DNA of 64,000 bases, taken from positions 4,113,001-4,177,000 of the forward strand of contig NZ_CP022221.1 of the NCBI RefSeq assembly GCF_004114935.1. The letters are read 5' to 3'. The notes beneath the pieces were generated by a model, which was not told the DNA's origin, did no database searches, and saw nothing but the letters and a program-made list of their open reading frames with translations. Made by a program: the position numbers and the translations under genes. How positions within the stretch are numbered: position 1 is the first letter of the stretch; every line of letters begins with the position of its first letter. This document shows, one piece after another, positions 28,294 to 35,192 of the stretch. The DNA is from Bradyrhizobium zhanjiangense (GTDB lineage Bacteria > Pseudomonadota > Alphaproteobacteria > Rhizobiales > Xanthobacteraceae).

Positions 28294-29043
28294 ATGCGGA
28301 TCGCCCAGCTTGCTCCGTTGGCCGAGAGCGTCCCCCGAAGCTTTACGGCGGCACGGAGCGGGTGGTCGCCTGGCTGGTCGATGGACTGATCGAGCTCGAA
28401 CACGACGTCACCCTGTTCGCAAGCGGGACTCCAAAACGAAGGGAAAGCTCCACGCCACGCGCGCTACGCCTGGGGCGGAGGGATGCGGATCCGAACGCCG
28501 CCTGCGCGCTGCCGATCGAGGCCATCGCCGCGCGCGGTCGACTTCGACGTGATCCACTCCCACGTCGACTGGCTGCCGCTTCCGGTGCTGCGGCGGACGG
28601 AAGTCCCGTTCCTCACGACGATGCACGGCCGGCTTGACCTTCCAGGTCTCTCCGATGTGATGGGGGCTTTTCCGAATGCGCCATTCGTCGCTATTTCCGA
28701 CAACCAGCGTCGGCAGCTTCCGGACGCCAGCTGGATCGCGACGATCCGGCACGAGCTGCCCAATGATCTGTTTAGGCCGTCCTACGAACGTGGTTCGTAC
28801 GTGGCCTTTCTAGGGCGTCTGACGGCGGACAAGGGACCGGAAGCCGCCATACGCATCGCACGCGCCGCGCGGCTACCGCTGCGGATCGCCGCCAAGATAC
28901 CTCGCGCGGAGACGTCCTACTTCAAGAAGAACCTCGAACCTCACATAGATGGCCAGAAGATCCAGCTCGTGGGCGAAGTCGACGACGCGAAGAAGCAGCC
29001 TTTCCTCGCGAACGCAGCGGCCCTGCTGTTTCCGATCGATTGG
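28294..29043 (+). pseudogene. Family 4-type glycosyltransferase, multiply frameshifted and 3'-truncated
   Basis: Starts MRIAQLAPLAESVP at 28294, then PKLYGGTERVVAWLVDGLIE in another frame, LFASG, DFDVIHSHVDWLPLPVL, FLTTMHGRLDLP, YVAFLGRLTADKGPE and LLFPIDW, all typical of a GT-B glycosyltransferase common in rhizobia. At least three frame changes occur, two at C- or G-runs (near 28333 and 28428). After LFPIDW (about 29040) the sequence turns into a different gene, so the donor-binding C-terminus (usually EPFGLVMIEA) is missing. Confidence 0.8.
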
Positions 29044-29665
29044 TCGCCTGCGCCGTGCTGCAGATGGCCCTGCAGATGCAGACCGGGGCAGCGGGATATT
29101 TCCTGCTCCTCCCGGGCGTGTTTCTGTCGGGCCTGATCTTCGACCGCGGCTCCGGAATATTCGCAGCGATCATTGCCATCGGCGTCGGCGCTTACCTCAG
29201 TTACGCCGGCAGTAGCGGCATCGATTATATTTCGACCAACGCCCTGTTCGCGACCACCGCAGCCGGAACGGCCACCGTCGCGGAATTTCAGCGCGCGGAA
29301 TTGCGGCGGGTCATGCTGGCGGACAAGACAAAGGCCGTGCTGCTGCAGGAGATGGCGCATCGGACCAAGAACAACCTCGCAATCCTCGGCGGGATGATCC
29401 GGCTGGAGGCAAGGCACGGCGGGCCGGAAGTCGCGGCCGCGCTGGAAGCCACGGCGCGCCGGCTGCAGGTGATGGCGGAGGTCTACGATCACCTCTCGCT
29501 CAAGCAGGATTCGCGCTAGGTGAACATGCGCTACTTCCTGAACGACGTCGTCGAGAAGGTCTTCCAGTCCTTGGCTCCGTCTGGACCCATCGCTTTCCAG
29601 GTGGTCTGCGAGGACGTCTACCTGGCAAACAACCACGCGCTCGCGATCGGCATGATCGCGCTTAC
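29044..29665 (+). pseudogene. Internal fragment of a HisKA_2-type sensor kinase
   Basis: Begins without a start directly after the glycosyltransferase remnant. Seen: two hydrophobic helices (AAGYFLLLPGVFLSGLIFDR, FAAIIAIGVGAYLSYAG), then KTKAVLLQEMAHRTKNNLAI, the phosphoacceptor helix of HisKA_2 kinases. An in-frame TAG at 29517-29519 is followed by continued family sequence (NMRYFLNDVVEKVFQSL, CEDVYLANNHALAIGMI) until about 29665, where similarity ends before the ATPase N-box. It is thus truncated at both ends and interrupted once. Confidence 0.75.
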
Positions 29666-29726
29666 ATCGAGGGCTTTCATTGATAGGCTGTGCGGCCGGC
29701 ATGTCCGCTCTTGATGCTGTGGACGG

Positions 29727-29978
29727 CTCCTCCACCGGCACGAGAGTGCCAAGGTATGGGCGCCGTTTTTGCGCAGCCTGTTCACGGCCGGCGCACTCGC
29801 CGTGATCCGCTATGCCAAAATCCATGGAGCGGGGCGTCGACCCTGGCTCTCCGCATTGCTGGCGCGGCGAGCAACTAAGGTCGCTGCCATCGCGCTTGCC
29901 AACAAACTCGCCAGGATAGCCTGGGCGATGATGGCGAGGAACGAACGCTACAAGGAACCCGCCGCTCTCATGGCGTAA
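29727..29978 (+). mobile_element. C-terminal remnant of an IS110-family transposase
   Basis: Open frame reading HESAKVWAPFLRSLFTAGA, LAVIRYAKIHG, RPWLSALLARRATKVAAIAL, ANKLARIAWAMMARNERYKE, which is the conserved end of IS110/IS116/IS902 transposases as I recall them. The N-terminal RuvC-like DEDD domain is absent, so it cannot be active. It directly follows the truncated kinase and may have caused or marked that deletion. Confidence 0.7.
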
Positions 29979-30337
29979 ATGAGATTACGCCGGACATGCC
30001 GGTGTGACGTAACGGTTGCAAGGGCGAACAGCACCTATGCAGCGCCGGTCGATCCGGCGATCAGGACAACCCACAAGGGCCACGGCATCTCCGAATGCGT
30101 GCTTTTGAACGGGACCTGATCCGCGGAGGGCATTATGGCCAGCGGTCACGTGAACCGCGCAAACAGGCCGAACACATGGCCGCTCCGACCAACGCCGCAA
30201 AGTGAAGATTCTCCTTGCCAACCAGGAGCCGTCCACACATGGGCCCTTAGCCGAAGAAGGCTAAGGCCATCGCGGTGTCAGCTGTCGGGGGTACAGCGGC
30301 ACGACAACGGACCCGCCGGTTCACGCTGGCGGGCCTT
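29979..30337. other. Non-coding, probably insertion-sequence debris
   Basis: No supported gene. From 30135 a frame begins MASGHVNRANRPNTW, a phrase I recall from spurious small ORFs near repeated elements in Bradyrhizobium. A hairpin with arms CCTTAGCC and GGCTAAGG lies at 30245-30266 and could be an element end or a terminator. Confidence 0.4.
30245..30266. terminator. Perfect hairpin, possible terminator or element end
   Basis: Arms CCTTAGCC (30245-30252) and GGCTAAGG (30259-30266) enclose a 6-base loop. No T-run follows, so intrinsic termination is uncertain. Confidence 0.35.
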
Positions 30338-30562
30338 CTACTTGATCCCGTGCCACGTCCGCTCCCAGCGAGCGGAGATCGGCGCCCGTTCAGCATCGCT
30401 GAGCGGCCGGCGCGCGAACATCTCTGTTGCCTCTCTGGGGCTCTTGGCCCGCAATTCCAACGCTACCACCACGACCATCGCGGCCGGCTCATCATCCGGG
30501 AATGCCCGGATGTACCGCTCTGCGCGACGCCTCCTTATTGCTCTAGTGATAAATTCTAGCAT
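30338..30562 (-). CDS. Conserved small hypothetical protein
   Basis: 74 residues starting MLEFITRAIRRRRAERYIRAF. It continues with a helix containing AMVVVVALELRAKSPREATE and ends RWERTWHGIK. No membrane span or metal motif. The overall pattern is one I associate with rhizobial accessory DNA. It is read opposite to most neighbours and has no partner. Confidence 0.6.
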   Translation of the reverse strand: MLEFITRAIRRRRAERYIRAFPDDEPAAMVVVVALELRAKSPREATEMFARRPLSDAERAPISARWERTWHGIK

Positions 30563-30657
30563 CTCAAGCCTAGGCTAGAGTGACCCAAGAAACTGCTAGA
30601 TCAACAGCAACACCACAATCACCAGCATGGCGTAGACCGTTCTGCGGCCGATCCGGT

Positions 30658-30720
30658 TCATTCTAGAACCTCATATTCGAGCGCCACGCTCTCGGGGGCA
30701 TTCTCCTCGAACCTCGGTCT
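30658..30720 (-). pseudogene. 3' stub of a small acidic protein gene
   Basis: Minus strand reads FEENAPESVALEYEVLE then TGA at 30660-30658. This matches the end of the intact 41-residue gene at 31394-31519 (LDENDPEGVAFEYDVLE). Upstream sequence does not continue the family in any single frame, so only the tail remains. Confidence 0.5.
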
Positions 30721-30838
30721 GCAGGACTTCGGCGTACATACCTTAGTTTATTGTCACAGTGTTTTCCAATTCTCACCAATTTTGCGGGTCAGCAAACGAG
30801 CGCAAATGCGAACAAGGAGACTTACGGGGGACACATTT

Positions 30839-31048
30839 GTGGCCATCAAAAATGTCGTCATTCCTTTGGACGATGAATATCTGCAGAAGGCAGCAAAGGA
30901 GCGCGGAATCTCCCGCTCCAAGCTTGTGCGATTTGTTATGGAGAAGGTTGTGAGCGACGAACTCGTTCCCGCTATTCTCGGAGAGGGCGACTTGTCGAAC
31001 GTTGAGCCGCCTCCGCAAAAGTATCGACGCTTTCGGCATCCAGCATAG
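30839..31048 (+). CDS. Small hypothetical protein, possibly ribbon-helix-helix
   Basis: 69 residues from the GTG at 30839, with GGGGGAC about 8 bases upstream; an ATG at 30806 is an alternative. The pattern of a short beta strand (KNVVIPLDDEYLQKAAKERG) then ISRSKLVRFVME is typical of ribbon-helix-helix DNA-binding antitoxin-like proteins, but the call is by shape only. No toxin-like gene follows. Confidence 0.5.
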   Translation: MAIKNVVIPLDDEYLQKAAKERGISRSKLVRFVMEKVVSDELVPAILGEGDLSNVEPPPQKYRRFRHPA

Positions 31049-31393
31049 GCGTGACACTCGATCCAACACAAGCGCTCCTAGGCTACCGCACCTACCAAGG
31101 GACAGCCGACCTTGGACGATCATCATCTGGAGCAACTAATTCAGTGGCTGGTCACAATGCTAATGGGGCAATCGATCGTGCGTTGCACGAGGTGCAGGCC
31201 GCGCGGCGTGATCTCACCTTAACCGCCTTCAGCGTGCGGCAGGCAGAAGCTGTTCGCAGAATAGATAGAGCCCAAGCCAGGCTTGCTAATCTGTGCAGTC
31301 CCGGAACCGCGGGGCATACCGGCCTTCTCACGACAACGCGTCCGTCACGCGATCCATAGCGGGATGACTGCGGCGGGCCACTATCCGACGCCC
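31049..31393. other. No firm gene
   Basis: A plus-strand frame (31051-31359, about 102 codons) has one plausible helical section but no start signal and no recognised family. Nothing else is visible. Confidence 0.35.
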
Positions 31394-31519
31394 TCATTCC
31401 AGCACATCGTACTCGAAGGCGACGCCTTCCGGATCGTTTTCATCGAGCCAAGCCTGAGCGATTTCCTCGGTGGCAAAGACCTTCAGATCCTTACCTTGAT
31501 CGTAAATCCAAACCGTCAC
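31394..31519 (-). CDS. Small acidic hypothetical protein
   Basis: 41 residues from the GTG at 31519, reading TVWIYDQGKDLKVFATEEIA then AWLDENDPEGVAFEYDVLE. The GTG overlaps the ligase stop (GTGA), so the two genes form a translation-coupled pair. The same C-terminal motif recurs as a stub at 30658. Small acidic proteins of this pattern are familiar to me from Bradyrhizobium, without assigned function. Confidence 0.6.
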   Translation of the reverse strand: MTVWIYDQGKDLKVFATEEIAQAWLDENDPEGVAFEYDVLE

Positions 31520-32100
31520 AGTTCGCGCTCCATCGCGGGGTGACTACGGTTCTTGACCTTGATCCAGAATTTTTGCCGCCCGCCGCGGTAAGGCCGATCG
31601 CGATGTTTGGAGACCAGGCCCTCTAGGCCCATCCGGCAGGCCGCCCGAAAGAGGTCAGGGCCGATCTCGCCGCGCTCGAATGGTGCCACCGTGATCCCGT
31701 CCGGCCGCCGCGCCAATAGCCTCTCTAGGTTTGTCTTCCGGAGGTGTAGAGGCAGAGCGCGCAAATCGTCGCCGCCCATCGCGAGAATATCGAAGGCGTA
31801 AAGCTGGACTTCGTGATCGTGCCTGCGGGAATGAAGCGCGTTGAAATCGGAGATGCCGTCAACACCCAGGATCACGGCCTCGCCGTCGATGACGAATTGC
31901 TTCTGCCGGTTCTTCAAAGCAGCTTCGACAATCCAGGGATAGCGGTTGGTCCAGTCGCTGCCGTTTCGGGAAAACAGACGCACGCGTTCGTTCTCCCGGA
32001 TGACTAGCATCCGGTAGCCGTCGTGCTTCACCTCATGAATCCAGTCCGGCCCGTTTGGGACCTGCTTGCTGGCGATCGCCAAGCAGAGCTCGTATGCCAT
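31516..32100 (-). CDS. Small ATP-dependent DNA ligase (catalytic core only)
   Basis: Ligases of this class seal nicks through a Lys-AMP intermediate. Seen: motif I VKHDGYRM with the nucleophilic Lys near residue 25, motif III DGEAVIL, motif IV EGLVSKHRDRPY and motif V WIKVKNR near the end. At 194 residues it covers only the adenylation domain: the OB-fold domain with motif VI is missing, and there are no LigD polymerase or phosphoesterase domains. It may be a natural minimal form or a LigD fragment. A Ku remnant lies 10 kb away in the same island. Confidence 0.8.
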   Translation of the reverse strand: MAYELCLAIASKQVPNGPDWIHEVKHDGYRMLVIRENERVRLFSRNGSDWTNRYPWIVEAALKNRQKQFVIDGEAVILGVDGISDFNALHSRRHDHEVQLYAFDILAMGGDDLRALPLHLRKTNLERLLARRPDGITVAPFERGEIGPDLFRAACRMGLEGLVSKHRDRPYRGGRQKFWIKVKNRSHPAMEREL

Positions 32101-32368
32101 ACGCAGGAAGATGAAATAGACGCAGACGCCGGAAAAAGCGAATCCGATAGCCGCCCGACGAAAAGGCCCCAGCGCTGAGGGAGGAAAGCTGAGGCCTTCG
32201 CGCGCTATCCTGAGGAGGAGACTCCACAGGGAGAAATCAGTTCCTTTCTGAATGTTCCTTCATGTGACTCAAAAAACCTGCCTCACGCGTTACAAGGTTC
32301 CTCCGCTGGAACCATTAACGCGCATGTTAGTTTTGCCTGAGGTGGCGTGGACGGTCGTAGAGGCGACC

Positions 32369-32545
32369 ATGGAGCAAAAGCACGAATTGCAGCTCCTATC
32401 CGCTGAAGAGTTGCGGGCGTTGCGGAAAGACGTCGACGCGACGCCGGCGCGCACCCCTATCAAGAGAAAGAGCATGCTCGAAAAACGCCTGCAGCAATTG
32501 CTGCCGCGTCAGGTGGAAAGCCGAGCCAGGAGCGTCGAAACCTAG
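32369..32545 (+). CDS. Small hypothetical protein
   Basis: 58 residues from the ATG at 32369 (MEQKHELQLLSAEELRALRK), helical and rich in Lys/Arg/Glu, ending in a basic tail. AGAGGCG just upstream may be its ribosome binding site; a longer version from 32252 has no support. No family recognised. Confidence 0.4.
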   Translation: MEQKHELQLLSAEELRALRKDVDATPARTPIKRKSMLEKRLQQLLPRQVESRARSVET

Positions 32546-32563
32546 AGCGAACCGGAGATCGCG

Positions 32564-32650
32564 ATGCCTAAGCAGATTGCGATTGCCCTCTGGTCATTGG
32601 CAGCTGCTTGCGTGCTGGCATTCAGTTTGGCGGCGATCGTTTCTTCTCAC
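32564..32650 (+). CDS. Single-helix membrane peptide
   Basis: 28 residues: MPKQ then one hydrophobic helix (IAIALWSLAAACVLAFSLAA) ending SSH. GGAGA lies 6 bases before the ATG, 18 bases after the previous gene. Unknown role. Confidence 0.45.
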
Positions 32651-32806
32651 TGACCGCTCAAGAGATCGCAAACTGCCTCTTTCATGTTGATGCCATTGCG
32701 GCTACCTATTTTGAACACGTCAGCCCATTTCTACTTTCCCCGATCTGGGACAGCCGTCGAATCGTCGAATGGCGGATCAAAGGAGAAAAGGGGGGCAATT
32801 AAACGC

Positions 32807-33042
32807 GTGTTCGTAATCGTGGCTGCATTGGTGGCTGTTACATCGGCGGCTCATGCGCGCGGCCCAGGAGGAGGATTTGGTGGGGGTGCCTCCAGCTTCT
32901 CGCCGGGTCATTCGTTTCAGAGCAATGGTCCCGTTTCCGGGTACCATGGCGCATCGGGTTATTCTCCCTGCCACCAGATGCGCTTGAACGGCTCCGGTAG
33001 CGCCGAGCAGCGGGCTACGCGCCCGGTAAGCTCAAGCGTTAG
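32807..33042 (+). pseudogene. Small secreted Gly-rich protein, frameshifted near its end
   Basis: From the GTG at 32807: a signal peptide (VFVIVAALVAVTSAAHA), a Gly-rich run (GPGGGFGGGASSF) and repeated G-Y-S/H-G/P units (SGYHGASGYSPCHQM). After about 32990 the frame leaves the pattern, while another frame continues GYAPGKLKR to a TAG at 33040-33042, the expected end. A single indel therefore breaks it. Exported, function unknown. Confidence 0.5.
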
Positions 33043-33066
33043 GCACAAGAATACGCGGAGGCCGCC

Positions 33067-33324
33067 TCAGTTGGCGGCCTCTATCGTCAAGAAACGGACA
33101 CAGGTGCCGCTCTCGTGCAGCTCGAGCCAGCCGCGTTCGACGGCATACCTGATGTCGGCGCCAAACTCCTCGCCGGTGGCCTTAAAAGTGTACAGGAACG
33201 GCGCGTTGATCTTCTCGATATGAATGCGGCCGTCTTGGACGGGTTCGATGCTGGCGGCGAGCTCGACCAGCTTACGGCCGGCGGCTTCCGGGTCGGCGTA
33301 GGGGCGTGCCTCGACGTGTTTCAT
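33067..33324 (-). CDS. Hypothetical protein paired with integrase-like gene
   Basis: 85 residues from the ATG at 33324, chosen because it overlaps the upstream stop in ATGA. Seen: MKHVEARPYADPEAAGRKLV then beta-like segments (RIHIEKINAPFLYTF) and ERGWLELHESGTCVRF, which looks like a winged-helix ending. Second gene of a two-gene unit beside the tRNA-Gly fragment; could be an accessory or excision factor, by position only. Confidence 0.5.
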   Translation of the reverse strand: MKHVEARPYADPEAAGRKLVELAASIEPVQDGRIHIEKINAPFLYTFKATGEEFGADIRYAVERGWLELHESGTCVRFLTIEAAN

Positions 33325-33767
33325 GCGCCGTCCCGGCAAGCCAGCACGTGGTCCAGCTTGGCCTCGACATCGCGATCTCGGAAGGCGCTGCCGTCGCTGG
33401 GAAGAGGGATGTACTCGAGGAGAACGTGCAGCAGATCGTTCAGGTCCCGATTGCGCTTGGCGCCGAGCGCGATCTGTTCCGCAACGTATCGGGCGTCCTC
33501 CAGCGAGAGCTCGCGAACATCCCTGAGGCGAAGCGTCTTCTCCTTTCTGCGGATGTACCAGATCGGCTTGTGTGGCGTGATGCGGATCGTCAGTCCTTTA
33601 GACTTGTCGTCTCCCAGCTCAACGACGGTGCGAGCCAGCCGCTCGTCTTCGCTCATGGCGACAGCGTCGTAGAGATGGTCTTCCGTCAACCGGAGCGACT
33701 TGCGCAAGAACTTCGGCGGGGGCGTCGGGAGGGCCAACCTTGTACAACGTTCATACAAAACAGCCAT
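33321..33767 (-). CDS. Integrase arm-binding-domain-like protein without catalytic domain
   Basis: 148 residues. The middle (KGLTIRITPHKPIWYIRRKE, LRLRDVRELSLEDARYVAEQ) resembles the N-terminal arm-DNA-binding domain of tyrosine integrases that insert at tRNA genes, followed by a helical stretch. No catalytic Arg-His-Arg-Tyr set follows; the frame ends cleanly and overlaps a second gene. It starts about 110 bases from the tRNA-Gly 3' fragment, the usual place of an integrase. Either a specialised small DNA-binding protein or a shortened integrase; resemblance judged by eye. Confidence 0.5.
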   Translation of the reverse strand: MAVLYERCTRLALPTPPPKFLRKSLRLTEDHLYDAVAMSEDERLARTVVELGDDKSKGLTIRITPHKPIWYIRRKEKTLRLRDVRELSLEDARYVAEQIALGAKRNRDLNDLLHVLLEYIPLPSDGSAFRDRDVEAKLDHVLACRDGA

Positions 33768-33780
33768 AAAAATAACCCCC

Positions 33781-33838
33781 GCGTTCTTGGAGCGTTCCCA
33801 AACGCTATTGTTGCAGTATAAACAGCAATATCAATAAC
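33781..33838 (-). promoter_or_regulatory. Candidate promoter/operator region of the integrase-like unit
   Basis: AT-rich stretch unlike its surroundings, with GCGTT twice in direct order and once inverted (33781-33805) just upstream of the start at 33767. Role inferred from position only. Confidence 0.3.
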
Positions 33839-33875
33839 TTATTAACGCCGGGTCATCGCGCTGGAGAGGGCAGGG

Positions 33876-33926
33876 ATTCAGCCTTCCAAGCTGAATACGA
33901 GGGTTCGATTCCCCTCACCCGCTCCA
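33876..33926 (+). other. 3' fragment of tRNA-Gly(TCC), probable integration site
   Basis: The stretch holds the anticodon stem-loop (anticodon TCC in CTTCCAA), the T-arm (GAGGGTTCGATTCCCCT), the 3' acceptor strand CACCCGC and TCCA. The upstream bases do not supply the matching GCGGGTG acceptor strand or a D-arm, so no full tRNA can fold. A tRNA 3' half left alone is the classical footprint of an integrated island. Confidence 0.8.
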
Positions 33927-34096
33927 ATGTTCTCAACAGCTTAGGCGTTTCATTCCGGCACGTCGCCCTTCGCCGACGACCAGCGGCATTTGCCCCTGTG
34001 CCTTCGGCATGACGGCCATACGTGGTCAAAGAAAATTATCGCAATGGTCTGAACAGGCCCCGCCGCTGCCGGCATGTTCGATGACGTGGACCTGGC

Positions 34097-34987
34097 TCAG
34101 GCTCTTCGGTGGTTGAGGTAGCGAAGCGCGAGCCTGATGAAATTGTGCACCACCATCGACGTCTCGTCCTCCCTGAACACCAGAAACACATCGGCCGTGG
34201 GGGGCGAGGGCCTGATCGGGCGAAATACGATGTCGGTGGTTGTGAACCGCGCAATCGACTGCGGCACGAGTGCCACACCAAAACCTGCGGCAATCAGACT
34301 TGGGATCGACTGGGCGTCGACGACTTGCTGGGAAACCTTTGGGAGGAAGCCGGCGTCGACACAGCACTTCTGCACGTAGCGGGCGAAATCCGAGCTGCCC
34401 GGATCCAGGACGACGTGATCCTCGGAGGCGAGATCACCGAGGGCGATGCGCTTGCGGTGCGCCAGCCGATGGGTGCGGGGCACGGCGAGGACGACCTCTT
34501 CGCGCCACGCCAGCTTGCTGGTCAGGTCGCGCTCCGCGGGAATGCCGCGAATGAGACAGATGTTGGTGGTACGGCCAAGGAGCGCGGCGATCTGCAGCGC
34601 CGGCGCCTGCTCATGCACGGTCATCTTGACCTGCGGAGCGACCTTCCGGTAGGCCGCGAGCAGCTCGGCGAGACGCCCGCGCAAGATCGAGCCGGTCGCG
34701 CCGACATCCAGCGTTCCGACCAAGCCGGCGCCTATCGACCGGACCTCGTCTTCGGTGGCTTTGACTTGCTGCAGGATCGCGCGCCCACGCACCAGCATGG
34801 CTTCGCCGGCCTGCGTCAACTCAACCCTGCGGCTGGTCCTGTAGAGGAGCTGGGTCCCGAGTTCGGCCTCGAGTGCCTGGATATGTTGGCTGAGCGGCGG
34901 CTGCGAGAGGTTCAGCCGTCGGGCGGCGAGGGTGAAGCTGCGCTCTTCGGCAACCGCGATGAAGTACCGGAGCTGGCGCAGATCCAT
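34097..34987 (-). CDS. LysR-family transcriptional regulator
   Basis: 296 residues. Winged helix-turn-helix at residues 1-60 (MDLRQLRYFIAVAEERSFTL, LSQPPLSQHIQALE), then a two-lobe effector-binding domain, closest in feel to the CatR/BenM branch. It is divergent from the DctA-type carrier gene, separated by about 205 bases, the standard arrangement for a LysR regulator and its target. I infer that it controls the carrier and the two ureide genes; the inducer is unknown. Intact. Confidence 0.88.
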   Translation of the reverse strand: MDLRQLRYFIAVAEERSFTLAARRLNLSQPPLSQHIQALEAELGTQLLYRTSRRVELTQAGEAMLVRGRAILQQVKATEDEVRSIGAGLVGTLDVGATGSILRGRLAELLAAYRKVAPQVKMTVHEQAPALQIAALLGRTTNICLIRGIPAERDLTSKLAWREEVVLAVPRTHRLAHRKRIALGDLASEDHVVLDPGSSDFARYVQKCCVDAGFLPKVSQQVVDAQSIPSLIAAGFGVALVPQSIARFTTTDIVFRPIRPSPPTADVFLVFREDETSMVVHNFIRLALRYLNHRRA

Positions 34988-35192
34988 AGCGAAACCCTAT
35001 CAATCGTGTCGTTCTATATATTGGACTTGGCAGCGAGGCTGGTCAACGAATGACCGGCGGAGACCTCGCGCGTGCTGCCGCGACCGAATGGCTCCGTCCG
35101 CGGCGACTTCGCGTCGCCGCCAACGATAAGAGTGGCGAAGGCTAAAGGCCGACCAAGCCAGACAAATGGAAGCCCAGCGAGCGAGGAAAGCC
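34988..35192. promoter_or_regulatory. Divergent LysR/carrier promoter region
   Basis: Shared intergenic region. An AT-rich block (TCTATATATTGGACTTGG, about 35013-35030) could hold a promoter for either gene. LysR sites of T-N11-A type are too degenerate to assign by eye. GAGGAAAG at 35182-35189 is the ribosome binding site of the carrier gene. Confidence 0.4.

Noticed and set aside
33846..33926. A complete tRNA-Gly gene
   Set aside because: The 5' acceptor strand and D-arm do not pair; only the 3' half is preserved.
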